A stretch of 64,000 nucleotides of DNA, taken from the NCBI GenBank assembly GCA_020091685.1, contig CM034594.1, positions 42,605,250-42,669,249 on the forward strand. The letters are read 5' to 3'. The stretch is from Lutjanus erythropterus (lineage: Eukaryota; Chordata; Actinopteri; Lutjaniformes; Lutjanidae). Position 1 is the first letter of the stretch; every line of letters begins with the position of its first letter. This document shows positions 1 to 12,112 of the stretch, one piece after another. Position numbers and translations under genes: made by a program. Below the pieces are notes generated by a model, which saw only the letters and a list, made by a program, of their open reading frames with translations, did not search any database and was not told the origin of the DNA.

Positions 1-345
1 CAACCAAATGATGTTCCCATATTGAGCAATCAACCATATTATATACAATTAAATGGTAGAAATTGTAAAAATAAAAGTATATTTTGATAATTTTGAATTG
101 CATGATTTTTGTTAACTGGCCTTTAGTGTGATTTTTAAGATTAAAGCTACAGGGCAAATTAATCCATAATTACATGTCAGATAACCAAAAGTAGCAATTT
201 GCTGTAGAAAACAGAGAAGTGTGAGAAGTGATGTTCCTGCTAGTTTGCACTGGATGTCAGACAGAGGAGCTGACATGTTGTGACTGAGGGCCACTGAGAT
301 CTCACAGTCTGGAGAAGATCAGTAAGCAGCACTGTTACTTTAAAA
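1..345. other. AT-rich unique sequence
   Basis: I see no gene, repeat or recognisable signal here. The short open frame on the minus strand has no supporting splice sites or codon bias. Confidence 0.5.
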
Positions 346-349
346 ACTG

Positions 350-958
350 TTTAGAGCGGTAATGATCAATCAAATAATAGATTATTAATCAATTATTAAA
401 TTAATCAACAACTATTTTGATAGTTTGGGTGATTTTTTAAGAAATAAAAGTCAAAATTTTCTTGAATATAAATATTTTCTAGTTTCAGAGGATGTCATTT
501 TGGACTTTGGGAAACACTAATCATCATTTTTCACCATCTTAGGGACCAAACAGTAGAGAATTGAAAAGTAGCCAATGTTAGCTTAAACATTACATTGTTT
601 GCTAGTTAATGGTAGCTAAAAAGTTAAGAAAACATTACAGTTTGCAAGCTAATGTTTGCTAAAAAAAAAAGTTACATTGTTTTGCTAGCTAACATTAGCC
701 AAATAGATAACAAAAAGTTAAACTTTTTTGTAAGTTAACATTAGCTAAAGGTTAACAAAACATTACTTTAGTATAAGGTTAGCTATAAAGTTAAAACATA
801 ATATTGTTTGCTGTTAATGTTAGTAAAAATGTGAAAATGTTACATTATTTACTAGCTAATATTAGCTATAAAGTTCAGAAAAAGTTACATAGTTTGCAAG
901 CTAACATTAGCTAAAAAGTTAACAAAAGAATTTATTTGATTAATCATTGCAGCTCTAT
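350..958. mobile_element. MITE (GCTGCAA-TIR type) with internal minisatellite
   Basis: The left part (about 350-570) is a degenerate copy of a dispersed teleost element also seen at 9.6, 50.1, 59.6 and 61.0 kb. Shared segments are the TTAATCAATTATT block, GTGAATATTTTCTGGTTTC and the 'ggaccaaaca' end. The right terminus at 926-958 reads TTGATTAATCATTGCAGCTCT, the inverse of the element's AGAGCTGCAATGATTAATC start. In the other copies the two ends are about 300 bp apart. Here a tandem array at 565-935 separates them. It is non-autonomous with no coding sequence. I take it to be hAT-like from the TIR, but the superfamily is not proved. Confidence 0.6.
565..935. repeat. Degenerate ~60-65 bp minisatellite (GCTAACATTAGC units)
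   Basis: About six imperfect units follow one another. Each combines GCTAACATTAGCTAAAAAG, TTAACAAAACATTAC and TTGTTTGCAAGCTA. The core GCTAACATTAGC is close to palindromic. The array sits between the two ends of a MITE, so it probably expanded inside the element after insertion. Confidence 0.75.
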
Positions 959-959
959 T

Positions 960-1430
960 TCGTGATTCAAAACAAATAAACATTTCTAGTTAGAGAAATT
1001 TGATAGTAATTCAGTTGTACTTGAGAAAACATGTCCAATAAACTTAAGATATTAAGTTGAACCAACAACTCTTCTGTCACACTGGCAAACATGAAAAAAT
1101 ACGACTTTCTTTCACATTTTCTCAGTTTGAAGAGTCAGTTCTTCATTTAATTCAAAGAACTTTCAGCTGCAGCTGCTTCTTTGTTTTAGTGTTGACACAA
1201 AGAAAATGTGAAACTGAATCACTGAATTTCTTACATTTTCAGGGGGTAGCTCATGATCGTGTTTCTTTAGAAACTTCATTTAATGAGTTGATTGAACTCT
1301 GTACATTCATTCAACTCATCATTCCAAGGACCTCAAGTTAGAGGAGCTCATGTTTATAAGATCTCAAGTGTTTTGAAAATAAATACAAGAAATATAAAGT
1401 TGAATTGACTTGAATAAATAAAACTTGCAT
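960..1430. repeat. Possible relic of the CACTGTAAA/GAGTTGAACTCA repeat
   Basis: AT-rich sequence with repeated AAGTTGAA, GAGTTGATTGAACTC and CAACTCA motifs in both orientations. These resemble the interspersed repeats at 17.5 and 30.5 kb. The ends are not clear. The 94-residue plus-strand open frame here has no protein-like character. Confidence 0.3.
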
Positions 1431-2230
1431 ATTTAGGTTAACTTAATGAAAAAAGATTCCACTAAATTCCAGTATGATTCTTTTTTCATTTTTTCTGACA
1501 TAATGTACATAATTTTCAATTTTTTTTTATGTGAGGGTTCTGTGTTAAATACAAACCATATTGTTATTCATGACATATTTTTAATAAAGTTTCAAAACTG
1601 ATGCTCGAGGAGATTTCATCCACTTTTATTCTTTGTAATTTTATGAGTATTAAACATTGTATAATGTGTGTAATAACATGTTGAAATCAAATAAAAAGTC
1701 TCAAGTAAAAGCTGTGGTTTTCCTCTTGTGTGCTTGTTGCATAATGCTGAACTTTCTTCCGGATGAAGTGGCAGAGACACATCCTGCCAGCTGGAGCTTA
1801 TTTCTGCTTTATTCATAAGGGAGTGTTGCATATAAACCTAAATAAACATATTTTACAATGGTTCTGTTTTTTATGTTTTCATTCTGTTGTCCAACTCATA
1901 CTGTAACAGATTTGATTTTGAAATCCATGCGACTGCAAACACAGGCAAACTGGTTTTAATTTAAAAATGTTTCAGGCATTGAAGTTAGCTGTAATAAGTT
2001 ATTAATTTAATTGTCTGAGCAAACGTTTTCTGGCCATCTCTTCAAGTCTGGATGCGTTCCACTGTAGCTGGGCAAGGACCCCTTTTTGCATTTTATGACT
2101 AGTAGCTTATGAACACATCGATGAGATGAAATAAAGCATACGAGGAGCAACCCACCACTAATCTAATTGAATCTGAATTAGTTCACATGGTTTCAGTCCA
2201 ACGTTTTACTTCATTTAAAACAAAAAATCT
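1431..2230. other. AT-rich unique sequence
   Basis: I see no gene or recognisable repeat. The AT-rich stretch 1,440-1,720 and the more mixed stretch 1,720-2,230 have no coherent splice-bounded frame. Confidence 0.45.
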
Positions 2231-3110
2231 TTGTGTGAGAGTTTTGGGACTTTTCGTTTCGTGGTGATTAGCACAGAAACAAACATGCCCTCTCGTCTCT
2301 CAGAACAAAGGGCCAGAGTCGGCCATAAAAAGTCCCTTTAACAGCACTTTATTGCCTGTTAAAAAATATGGTACTAATTACCAGTGGGACTATGTGCTGA
2401 TGGTCACCGCCGTGGTTGAAATCTGAACGGCACAATTAGGAGCAATCAGAGTGAGAAAAAAGACAGACAGTTTCATTTCCTCGAGTTTTTTATTATGTTT
2501 TCTCTTGCATGAATGCTGGGAAACGAAGTTTTACAAATCGAATCTGACCGTCGACAAACAAGCATTTGCTCTGGATTAAAAAGGACTCATGCCCTCGTCC
2601 GGTGACCGAGCAACAACAGGCCGTCATGACATGCACTCACACACGCGGGATTGTACGCTACTGTTGTCATTTCACGTCGTCTCTAAGGTGACTCTGTTAA
2701 TAGTGCATTTCAGATCTCACCGAGTCAAACATTCTGCGTAAGACAAAGTAACAGGCAAAGTGTGTTTCATAAATGATTATCAAAGTCAATCTTTGCTAGT
2801 ACATTTAAGGAAAATATTTAGAGATCTATAACTAGAGGCAGATAAAAGGATTTTGGTCAAAAGTGGCTAATGTACAAAATACAGCATGACAGCTACACAT
2901 GCCTCGATTACTCCGCTCAGTTAAAATTTACTCTCTGGAAAGGCCGAGTGGGGGAATATATCTATATCTCAATTACACTGTAAACATCTAAATGACTTCA
3001 GCAATGTAGTAATGGTGTCATCTCATTACTGCATCTTTTGTCAAATGTAATTACATGAAAATCAAAGGCATGACAGGAGCAAATTTAATCAAAAACATTT
3101 AGCAGGAGGC
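2230..3110. promoter_or_regulatory. Candidate conserved noncoding block
   Basis: Mixed-composition, repeat-free sequence containing clustered homeodomain-type sites: TACTAATTACCAG near 2,372, CACAATTAGGAGC near 2,430, the palindromic TGTAATTACATG near 3,047 and AATTTAATCAAAAAC near 3,083. No frame is open with splice signals. The texture differs from the AT-rich, transposon-laden flanks and resembles developmental enhancers. This is an inference from appearance only. Confidence 0.3.
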
Positions 3111-3278
3111 CATGAGAGCAGCAACACACACACGCACGCACACGGAGGGAAGAGAAGAAAGGGGGCTGCTACACGTCACTGACTGGAATAAACATTTTGC
3201 CTCCGTCTGCGCTCCCTTTTCTTATGGCTCATTCAGACAACAGGCACACCGTAAAACTTGAAACGCGCTCAGAGACCG

Positions 3279-3359
3279 ATGGCGGGCGAGGAAGCGGAGA
3301 GGAGAGGACGGCTGGTCTCCAGCACTATCAGCTGGCTTCTGATTCGACACGACGAGCAG
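3279..3359 (+). CDS. Candidate first coding exon (27 codons)
   Basis: A CpG-rich patch contains an ATG in good context (ACCGATGG). An open frame of exactly 27 codons (starts MAGEEAERRGRL, ends IRHDEQ) runs to a donor GAGCAG|gtaaca, leaving phase 0. I do not recognise the peptide. Against it, the reading frame stays open only to 3,461 and no partner exon is identified. It could equally be part of the candidate regulatory block to its left. Confidence 0.22.
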
Positions 3360-3816
3360 GTAACAAGCAGGGTTAGATCCAGGAGATGTGCTGGGCTGCT
3401 AATAGAAATCTATATCAAAATACTCATTTTATGCATTTTTCTGCACTTTAGATTTGGTTAATTGCTCAGAAATACTTAAAGAGATAGTTCAAATTGTTTG
3501 ATGTGTGGTTGTATGAAGTACTTATTTATAGTCAGTGTATTATTTATAGTAGGTCACCATAAGCACACCCACAGTTTGTACAAGCAGAAAGACACCAGCA
3601 TGGAAGCTGAGAATGTACTGCTGTGGACGGGGTCAGCAGCAATATACACAAAAAAGTCTATATCAGTTTAAATGAACACTATATTTAGAGTATTTCCACC
3701 ACCATACATCGCCTGCAGACAGCCTTATTTGACAGGAAACCGCTGTTATATAAGCCAAATGACGTTCTCTCCAAACCAACCAAACTCCATGGATGAAATC
3801 GGTAATTTTACTAGGT

Positions 3817-4290
3817 ATGAACAGATCCGATATTGAGTATTGGTGCTGGTCTGATACTGGCCAAAATCACAGGATCAGATATTGGGAGGGGAAAAAATGT
3901 ATAATCTGATACGATCCAGTAGCTTACACTATTATGTGAATGCTTAACCGAACTTTGAGCTTTAAAGAGAGATGTGAACACACAAGACGTAGCTAGAGCA
4001 TGGTGCTGACCAATAAAAAAAGAAGCCACTCAATGTTGTAGGTGTGAAAAAGTGTGAACAAAAAGAAACAACAGTATTGCAAAACTGACTCGTGCTCTGG
4101 GGTATGAATCTCCTCCGTCATGAGAGCATGATGTTTTTTAGATGGCTAGGTTAGAAAAATGCATCTGTACAAATGTATTTTGTCTGAAAGAGGGAAAAAG
4201 GCCATATCAGATTGGTGCCGGTATCACCGGATGCTCAAGGATGCAGAATTGATATTTGTACCGGACATGAGAAAGTGGTATTGAGCAGCA
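3817..4290. mobile_element. Nested non-autonomous element ('GATCCGATATTG' repeat)
   Basis: The segment begins near GAACAGATCCGATATTGAG and carries repeated GATCCGATA/CTGATAC/GGTATCA motifs in both orientations. Its right part reads GGTGCCGGTATCACCGG. This is the texture of a dispersed teleost element built from GATACCGATC-like motifs, probably hAT-derived. It lies in the loop of the larger foldback. Boundaries are approximate and the superfamily is inferred. Confidence 0.45.
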
Positions 4291-5148
4291 ATCATAGATT
4301 TCTAATAAACCTAGACAGGGCATTGCTGCTCAGTCTCACCACCATTTTTTTCCAGTGGCCACTTGCAGTATAGCAGCGAAAAATTCCCCACTGGCCTTGA
4401 AAGCATTTTCCCAAGATGTCTGTAAAACTGTTGCTAGGACACCTTGAACCGCAAGCAAGGTCAGTCATGACTCTTCCTATTATGAACTTTTGAACTATGA
4501 ACCTTTTATATTTAGAAACTTTCCTTGAGTCAGCAAAAAAGATTTAAAAATCAGCAGCGGGGGCAGGGTTAAGGAGAAATACTACTGTGCACATTCAGTG
4601 GGCTGTATAACCAGGAGGTAAACCCAGAAGCTTGAAAACATTTGACTTAGGCACTAGGCGAGTAACTCTCATTGGACTGACTGGGCGCCATCTTTGCATT
4701 CACTATTTAGTTCCTTATAATGTATCTATGCCAGCAATTCCTGTATTCCGTGAAAAAATTGGCAGCAAGCCTGAGCAGCAAAGCTCTGTCTAGATCTAAA
4801 TAAGTTTATTGATTTGAGTCAATTTCACTGAAGTCACAGAATAACACAAACTAACTAACAGATTGAGGCAGCGGTAGACCAGCAACTCCTGTATTCTGCA
4901 AGATAAAATGACCAATTTTGTCTATGGAATTTGGTTGGTTCGGAGAGAGTGATATTTGGCTTATTTAACAATAGTTTCCCTTGAAAAACTCTGATGTCTG
5001 ATGGCAAATTAAAGCAGTGAAAATATTCTAAATATAGTTTACACTTAAACAGCTTTAGATTTTTTTACGTGGCTAAAATACATTTTGTTTCTGACTCTGT
5101 CCACAGCGGGACATTGCTTAGCTTCCATACTGGTACTCCTCTCTGCTA

Positions 5149-5458
5149 ACCTGACACACCAGATGATTGTTACACAGAATGATCTGGGAAGTCGTCCTTA
5201 GAAACTGTTTGGAAGAGGGCAGGCACTTTTAAAAGACATCTGTCTATCATCAACATAGGCTAACTTCAACCAATCAGATGAAGTCTTCCATTTAAACTTC
5301 TAGCTGTCATCACACCTAAAGCCACTCGTAGGTTCCCGTAGTCCCTCCTAGGACGCTGATTGGCTGCACCACTTTTGGTGCAGACACAAACTGATAACTT
5401 GAAGCCTGGCAAGATGGATTCTTGCCTGATCTTGTCAATCCAGCTACCTTGCAACTTC
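5149..5458 (-). mobile_element. 12-bp-TSD element, copy 1 (nested in foldback)
   Basis: Read on the minus strand, the element ends in GTGTCAGGT, with the subterminal hairpin block ACCAGATG...CATCTGG (here mutated) next to it. The other end (about 5,440-5,458) carries the degraded TACCTTGCAAGGCAGCTGG start. Between them are TTGCCAGGCTTCAAGTTATC and CACCAAAAGTGGTGCAGCCAATCAG, shared with the copies at 37.7 and 46.5 kb. It interrupts the right arm of the 3,476-5,573 foldback. The 12 bp on the two sides (5,137-5,148 and 5,459-5,470) match at about 7 of 12 positions, as expected for an old target duplication. Confidence 0.65.
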
Positions 5459-5573
5459 TCTTCTTCTTTAAACTGGGAGCGTGCCAGCTGGCATCCACTG
5501 TTGATAATACACATACTATGGATAAATACCTGATACAACCATGTTTAAAACAACACAAACTATCCCGTTAACC

Positions 5574-5928
5574 TTAAAAATTAGTTTTCAAATGTTAACA
5601 ATTAATTTGTCAAGGTGTTTTCACCCTTACATGAATGCTTTTGTGGTTAAATCATTTTCATATTTGGAATGGTTTTGGCTTTAAAATGGTCAAATTAAAA
5701 ATGATGGGAAAGCTTCATAAAAATATCAGCCTTCAAATCCAACCCAAGAAATAAAATACTGTTTTGAAAGCTATCTGGGATCACAGCTGTGCGAGAAGAG
5801 AAAAACACAGACGCCGGAGTGTCAGTGTGATGTGGACAGATGTGATAGAGGCAGGCAGGTGGGGGCAGGTGTGCCGGACGGTGGTGGTGGCGGTCGTTCC
5901 TGCAGGAGAGGTGGGTGGGTGGGGGGGT
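5574..5928 (-). other. Presumed 3' UTR/downstream flank of the minus-strand gene
   Basis: This lies immediately downstream (minus strand) of the TAG that ends the exon at 5,929. It is GC-rich next to the stop and becomes AT-rich after about 5,760. I find no clear minus-strand AATAAA in it, so the cleavage site is not located. The overlapping open frames here are antisense or frame-shifted shadows of the exon and UTR. Confidence 0.4.
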
Positions 5929-7310
<1,382 letters not shown>

Positions 7311-7324
7311 TGAAAAACAGATCA

Positions 7325-8100
7325 ATATCATGTTATAACGTGAGAGGTTTATTGTTATAACAAGATGTTTTTCATGTTATAACAGGATATTTATAATGTT
7401 TGTAGGTTTGTATGTTATAATAACATACAAACCTACAAACATTATAGCAAAAAACTTGTCTTGTTATAATGATATACTATTTGTTATAACATGATAACTT
7501 ATAGTTATAACATAAAACGTTTTGCTTCATAACATGATTTTCCATTATAACATGATAACTTGTTATAAAATGAATGTGTCACTTTATAACATAATAACAT
7601 ATTGTCATAACATGATAACTTGTAACATAAAATATTTAGAGTTATAATATGATAACGTATTGTACAACCTGATTTTGTGTTGTAACAGGATAACTTATTG
7701 TTACAGCTTAAAATATTTTGCATTATAACATTATTGACATTATAATGTGATAACTTCTTATAACATTTGTTTGCCTTATAACATATTGTTATCATGTGAT
7801 AACTTGTTATAACAAAATGTTTCAAGTTACAACATGATAATCTATTGTTATATCATAAAACGTTTTGCATTATAAAGTGACAACTTATTGTTATAGCATA
7901 AAATATTGTAATAACATGAAACATTACATGTTAATAAAGTAAGTGTATAGGTATATGTGTTATTAAGGTGAAATATTTCATGTTATTAAACATTATACAG
8001 TATACTGTACAAAAAGAGGTTCTTGTCATAATGTGACAAGTTTGTATCTTGTAATAATGTGACAATATCTTGTTATAACAACAAATAACGTGACAGTTAA
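7325..8100. repeat. TTATAACA-based AT-rich tandem array
   Basis: Several dozen degenerate copies of a short motif, TTATAACATGATAACTTG and variants (GTTATAACA, CATTATAACA), are spaced roughly 20-30 bp apart. The core TGTTATAACA is itself palindromic. A perfect 55-bp palindrome lies inside at 7,392-7,446. The minus-strand 106-residue frame (7,505-7,825) rich in Y, N, C and H is a by-product of the array. I see no flanking TIR, so whether the array arose in a transposon is open. Confidence 0.8.
7392..7446. repeat. Perfect 27-bp-arm palindrome, 1-nt spacer
   Basis: Arm 7,392-7,418 (starts TATAATGTTTGTAGG, ends TTTGTATGTTAT) is the exact reverse complement of 7,420-7,446, with the single base 7,419 between. 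The sequence is unrelated to the surrounding TTATAACA units except at its centre (TGTTATAATAACA). Confidence 0.95.
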
Positions 8101-9328
8101 ATGGTTTTCTTTTTCTGTCAGGGCAGCAATTTGCTTCTGTAGTTTGCTTCCAGCCTGTCTGACTTCTCATGTGTCTTATTCAGTTGTAGGGATGCTACTG
8201 TGTTCCCAGATGTCAGCATTTAGTTTGGTGGTTACACTGTAATCATAACTGATAGAAATGCTGGTCAGAGCTACTCAAATAAGTTCCAAGCTTTATAAGC
8301 CAGAATTATTCTTTAACCCACTGTTTTAAAATCTCTTTCAAACATTACAGGAAATATAACATGATTTTATATTCACAATGTGTACATGCCAAAGGATACA
8401 GGACAGTAAACATTTTACAGCATCTTTACTGGATTTAACAGTCAGTAGGAATGAAGGAAGATCCCTGGAGTTTCCTGTCTTGTTGCTTTCCCATGAATCC
8501 CATACCCAAACGCTGTGAACCTGTTTCTGTGTTTAGGGGAAACTCACATCTGTGGGATTAACCATCAGTTATTCTGCAACGCAAACCAAACTGGCCGCTC
8601 CTCCCAGCATTCTCTGGGTGACAGCAAGCATTTCTCTGACATGTCACGTTGCTCCACAGCCCCTCAACCCTTCAACATCCCTCACTGTGGACTAACCGAG
8701 CTGCTCTGGTGAGGATCTCTCCATAAGGAACCTATTACTGTTATTACATGCTGTAAACCATATCCGTCGATATATGGAGCGAATGGCATGCGCGTAAGTG
8801 GCAGCACAGTATTAAGACTGTGATGCATGTAGTGTATTGTGACGTCCATCAGGCGATAGCTGTATTTAATCTGCTGCCTGGCTGCTCTGCTGACAGTGGT
8901 TGACGCCCTGCGAATGTGCATCCATGACAGAGTATGACTGTCATCAACAAATTGAGAGCAGGATTTGATAATGCAGGTACATGAGAATGAAAGTGCACAT
9001 GGTTACTGCTCCCACATGGAAGACGAAGGCCTTGTTCCCGTGGCTCCTTCTTTCATACTTGTATTTACAATTTGTGCTTTTTCTTCTGTGCTTTGAACCT
9101 GCCTCCCGACAGGAGCTGGATCGACCAATCAGCTTGTCTGATGTGCAGGTCTGCATGGTGTGTTGAGTTCTGTAAGGTTTGTATGTCAGCTCCTCTTGGG
9201 GCCTGTGACCTGCGGTTACTCATAGCATATTCACATGTGCAACACACACTGGCCTTGTTGCGTAGCGTTGCATCATATGACACATATCATCTGACACCTG
9301 AAGCACACGGCGGATGTTCTGCAGACAG
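8101..9328. other. Unique sequence, mixed composition
   Basis: I see no repeat. The part 8,440-9,330 is less AT-rich and contains a possible exon at 8,537-8,709. Overlapping 60-90-residue frames at 8,940-9,340 run on both strands with no coherent protein character. Confidence 0.4.
8537..8709 (+). CDS. Weak candidate internal exon
   Basis: The acceptor TGTTTCTGTGTTTAG and the donor CTGCTCTG|gtgagg bound a 173-nt segment. It is open in one frame after one leading base (starts ETHICGINHQLFCNANQ, ends GLTELL plus two bases). No family is recognised and composition bias is weak. In 64 kb such a combination can arise by chance. Confidence 0.15.
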
Positions 9329-9950
9329 GCTTGGGGAGTAATGGATTACATGAAACAGTTACAGTTAGATGAAAAAAGATGTAATCAGATTACAGATACA
9401 TTTAGTGAAAATGAAGATTATTAATAGGATTACAATTTTAAGAAGCACAATATACTACATTGCACAGTGCACACAGCTATTAATTCATTATCATGGCCTC
9501 TAGTAAGAAATTTCACATATTTTTCTTTATATCAATCAATCAATCAATCAATAAATTGTACACAAGAAACTAATAAATGTAACCATGAACAGAAAACACT
9601 GAGAGCTGCAATGATTAATCTATTATTAATCAACTATTGACTCAGTCTGCATCTACTTTGATGACTGATTATTCATTTTGAGTCATTTTCTAAATAAAAG
9701 AAGTCAACATTTTCTGATTTCAGCTTCTTGAATGTGAATATTTTCTGGTTTCTTTACTCCTCTCTGATAATAAACTGAACATTTCAGGACGTCATTGTGG
9801 ACTTTAGGAAACACTGATGAACATTTTTCAACGTTTTCTGACATTTCGTGGACCAATAAACTAATCAGGTACTAATCAAGCAAATAGGTAATTAGCAACT
9901 GTATCAGAGTACCTTTTTAAAGTAACCCTCCCAACTCTGGTTGCAGACAG
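9329..9950. mobile_element. Composite repeat copy A (outer element + inner MITE)
   Basis: The outer element starts CTTGGGGAGTAATGGATTAC and ends AAAGTAACCCTCCCAACTCTG. Both are typical of the common fish 'thymine-rich TTACTTT...CCCAACACTG' repeat. Within it, at about 9,600-9,895, lies the same MITE as in copies B and C (GAGAGCTGCAATGATTAATC, then GTGAATATTTTCTGGTTTC and TTCGTGGACCAATAAAC). An (ATCA)n run at 9,533-9,553 is shared by all three copies. No coding capacity. Confidence 0.65.
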
Positions 9951-11720
9951 AGGAGGCAGGCACAGACAATGTGCAGTGGCTGGAATAGAGTAAATGTGAT
10001 CAAATTGTTCTTTTCTGGAATGTGGACTCATTGCTGCAGAGAAAAAGACAAATCCTGACACCTCAACAAAGACCCACCTGTCATGAAGTGTGTCAAAAAC
10101 CTGCAACCGTATGGGCTTACATAGAAAACAACAGGCACAAGTGTTTTTACATGAATAGTGAGCTGTCAGCACTGCATTAAAAATCTCAAGGGGCTGTGCA
10201 GGTTCAGATAAGATGAGTTTGAGTAACAGATCCATCAGTCTGGCGGCTTATGAAAAGTTTATATCGATTGCTGACTCTTCACTCCTCTTAACCAGCCAGT
10301 AACCTGGTCTGTTGCACATTTTGGCCTTTATGGTGGCTCTATAGAAAAGTTTGGTCTTACCTGTGCCTGAACATCAGGGCTGAAGCTACTGTCTGCTGCT
10401 AATCTGACATGCTACTGGATGTAGCAATTCACAATTTTTGAAAACTCCTTTAAAAAACGTAGTTTATCGACTGCTCTGTTTCATAGGTTGCTATCTCCTC
10501 ACTCATCTTTACCAGCCAGTAGGCTCGCAGGTTATCAACAATTGCTAGGCTAAAAACAAAGTTTACGTATTGTGTTGCACAACACATTTTGGCCTTCGCC
10601 ATGGCTGAGAAACTGACATCCTCAGAAAAGTTTCATCTTAAACTGGAGCATCATCACATTAATTCCATAACTGATATGTAATGATCCACTGAGGTCAGGC
10701 ATGATACCAAATAAAAAAAATAAATGTGTGTGAGAAATTTGAGAAAATGAACATGATAGTGGATAGTGGAATTCAATTCAATTACTTGCAGTGATCTAAT
10801 TAGCTCTTTGCCAAGAGATAAACTTCTTGAATAGCTACAACCTCAAATGGGACATGCAGGCTCCAACATACATCAAGTGTAAATTATTTAGAATTTCAGC
10901 TTTTTTGAGTTTTGGACTTGCTTCGCCATACTTTAACGTAAAAAAGTCATTAAAAGTTTGAATGGTTCACCAGACTGTGGCCTTTATTCACAGTAGAAGG
11001 CATTTTCATAACTACAATGATTTTAACAAAATCACAGTTTTCGTTTTGGGAGATTTTCAGTCTGTTTCAGACTTTATAATGGGTGTGTATTGCGTGCAGT
11101 CGTTAGAGCTAGAGTGGGTGATGTCATCGCTAGAGTGAAGAGCAGCTCTAAAATAATCTAGAAACTTTCTCTTAACCTCATGGCCACGACCACAGTGTTC
11201 ACTCTACATACACAAATTGTACATCAGATTGTAGGAAAAGTCATGCCAGTTGTAAAGGTGTGACCACTGAAGCAAACGGACACATGGTTTTGGCTGGCCG
11301 TGGTCTAAAAGAACAACAAGTCCAACCAACTGCCCCATTCACTCCCATGTTAAGCAACAGCCAACACTTCTGGAAGAAAGCAGATCATCCCAGTTTTTTC
11401 CATCGCGGACGTGGCCACATTTTTCACACCACAGAAATAAAATTTGCACCATCACGTTTGGCAACCCGTCCTCTCTCTCACTATATGTGGTTTTTAGCTG
11501 TAGCAATTACGGTGTTTCATTAAAAAGCTGGAGTTGGAGAGGTATGTTGTCTCAGTTTTTGCCTTTTTTTTGAGTATTTAAAATTGACTGTGCACACAGG
11601 CGATCAGCTGAATAAACCAACAGCAGTTAGATCATCTCAGTATTCAAATTTCACTGTGCCGTTGCTCACAGGTGATTGGCAGATTTCACCACCCTGAATT
11701 CTTAGCAGTTAAAACCTCAT
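9951..11720. other. Unique sequence with a local partial duplication
   Basis: No gene is seen. Segments 10,255-10,350 and 10,450-10,640 share CGA(T/C)TGCT, CACTC(C/A)TCTTAACCAGCCAGTA-like text and CACATTTTGGCCTT, suggesting an old partial direct duplication. The 11,260-11,523 frame has no recognisable domain. Confidence 0.4.
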
Positions 11721-11754
11721 ACAGAGACAATTACACCAGTGTCCAACTTTGACA

Positions 11755-11945
11755 TTGACATACACACACACAAAAGCTGTTCTTTCAATCTGTAAGGGGA
11801 CTTATACTGACATACACTCTCACCCATATACATACAAACACGCGTTATAGTGCACGCACATACAGACACACACACACTCACCCATATATGTACAAACATG
11901 CACGATAGCGCGTGCACATACAGAGAGACACACACAGACACTCAT
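11755..11945. repeat. Cryptic (CA)n with a ~60-bp tandem duplication
   Basis: CA-rich DNA contains two consecutive copies of a unit. Each copy starts CACTC(T)CACCCATATA, continues with TACAAACA and GTGCACGCACATACAG-like text, and ends in ACACACA. The minus-strand frame rich in V, C, S and H is an artefact of the repeat. Confidence 0.7.
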
Positions 11946-12112
11946 ACATACATCTACTACTATTAATACTGCTGGCAATATGGTGAGGATACTAGTCAGC
12001 AGCGAGCATCAGACATGCTCAAAATTTTTGTGCGAAATTTTCTTGTTTTACAGCTGTATTACAGCAATGTTTTTTGGGGAAAACTGACATTGGTAAAAAT
12101 GTAAATGTCCAT

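Larger units (their letters stand above)
3476..5573. mobile_element. Large foldback DNA element carrying two nested insertions
   Basis: The left end TTAAAGAGATAGTTCAAATT and the right end CAAACTATCCCGTTAA are inverted copies. Long subterminal arms also match in inverse orientation. Examples are CCAACCAAACTCCATGG (about 3,778) against CTATGGAATTTGGTTGG (about 4,922), TATTTAGAGTATTT against AAATATTCTAAATATA, and TTATAGTCAGTGTATTA against TAATACACATACTATGG. The right arm is split by another element at 5,149-5,458, and the centre by a 'ATCCGATATTG' element at 3,817-4,290. No transposase frame remains. TTAA occurs at both edges and may be the target duplication. A fragment of the same family lies at 54,612-54,670. 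Confidence 0.7.
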
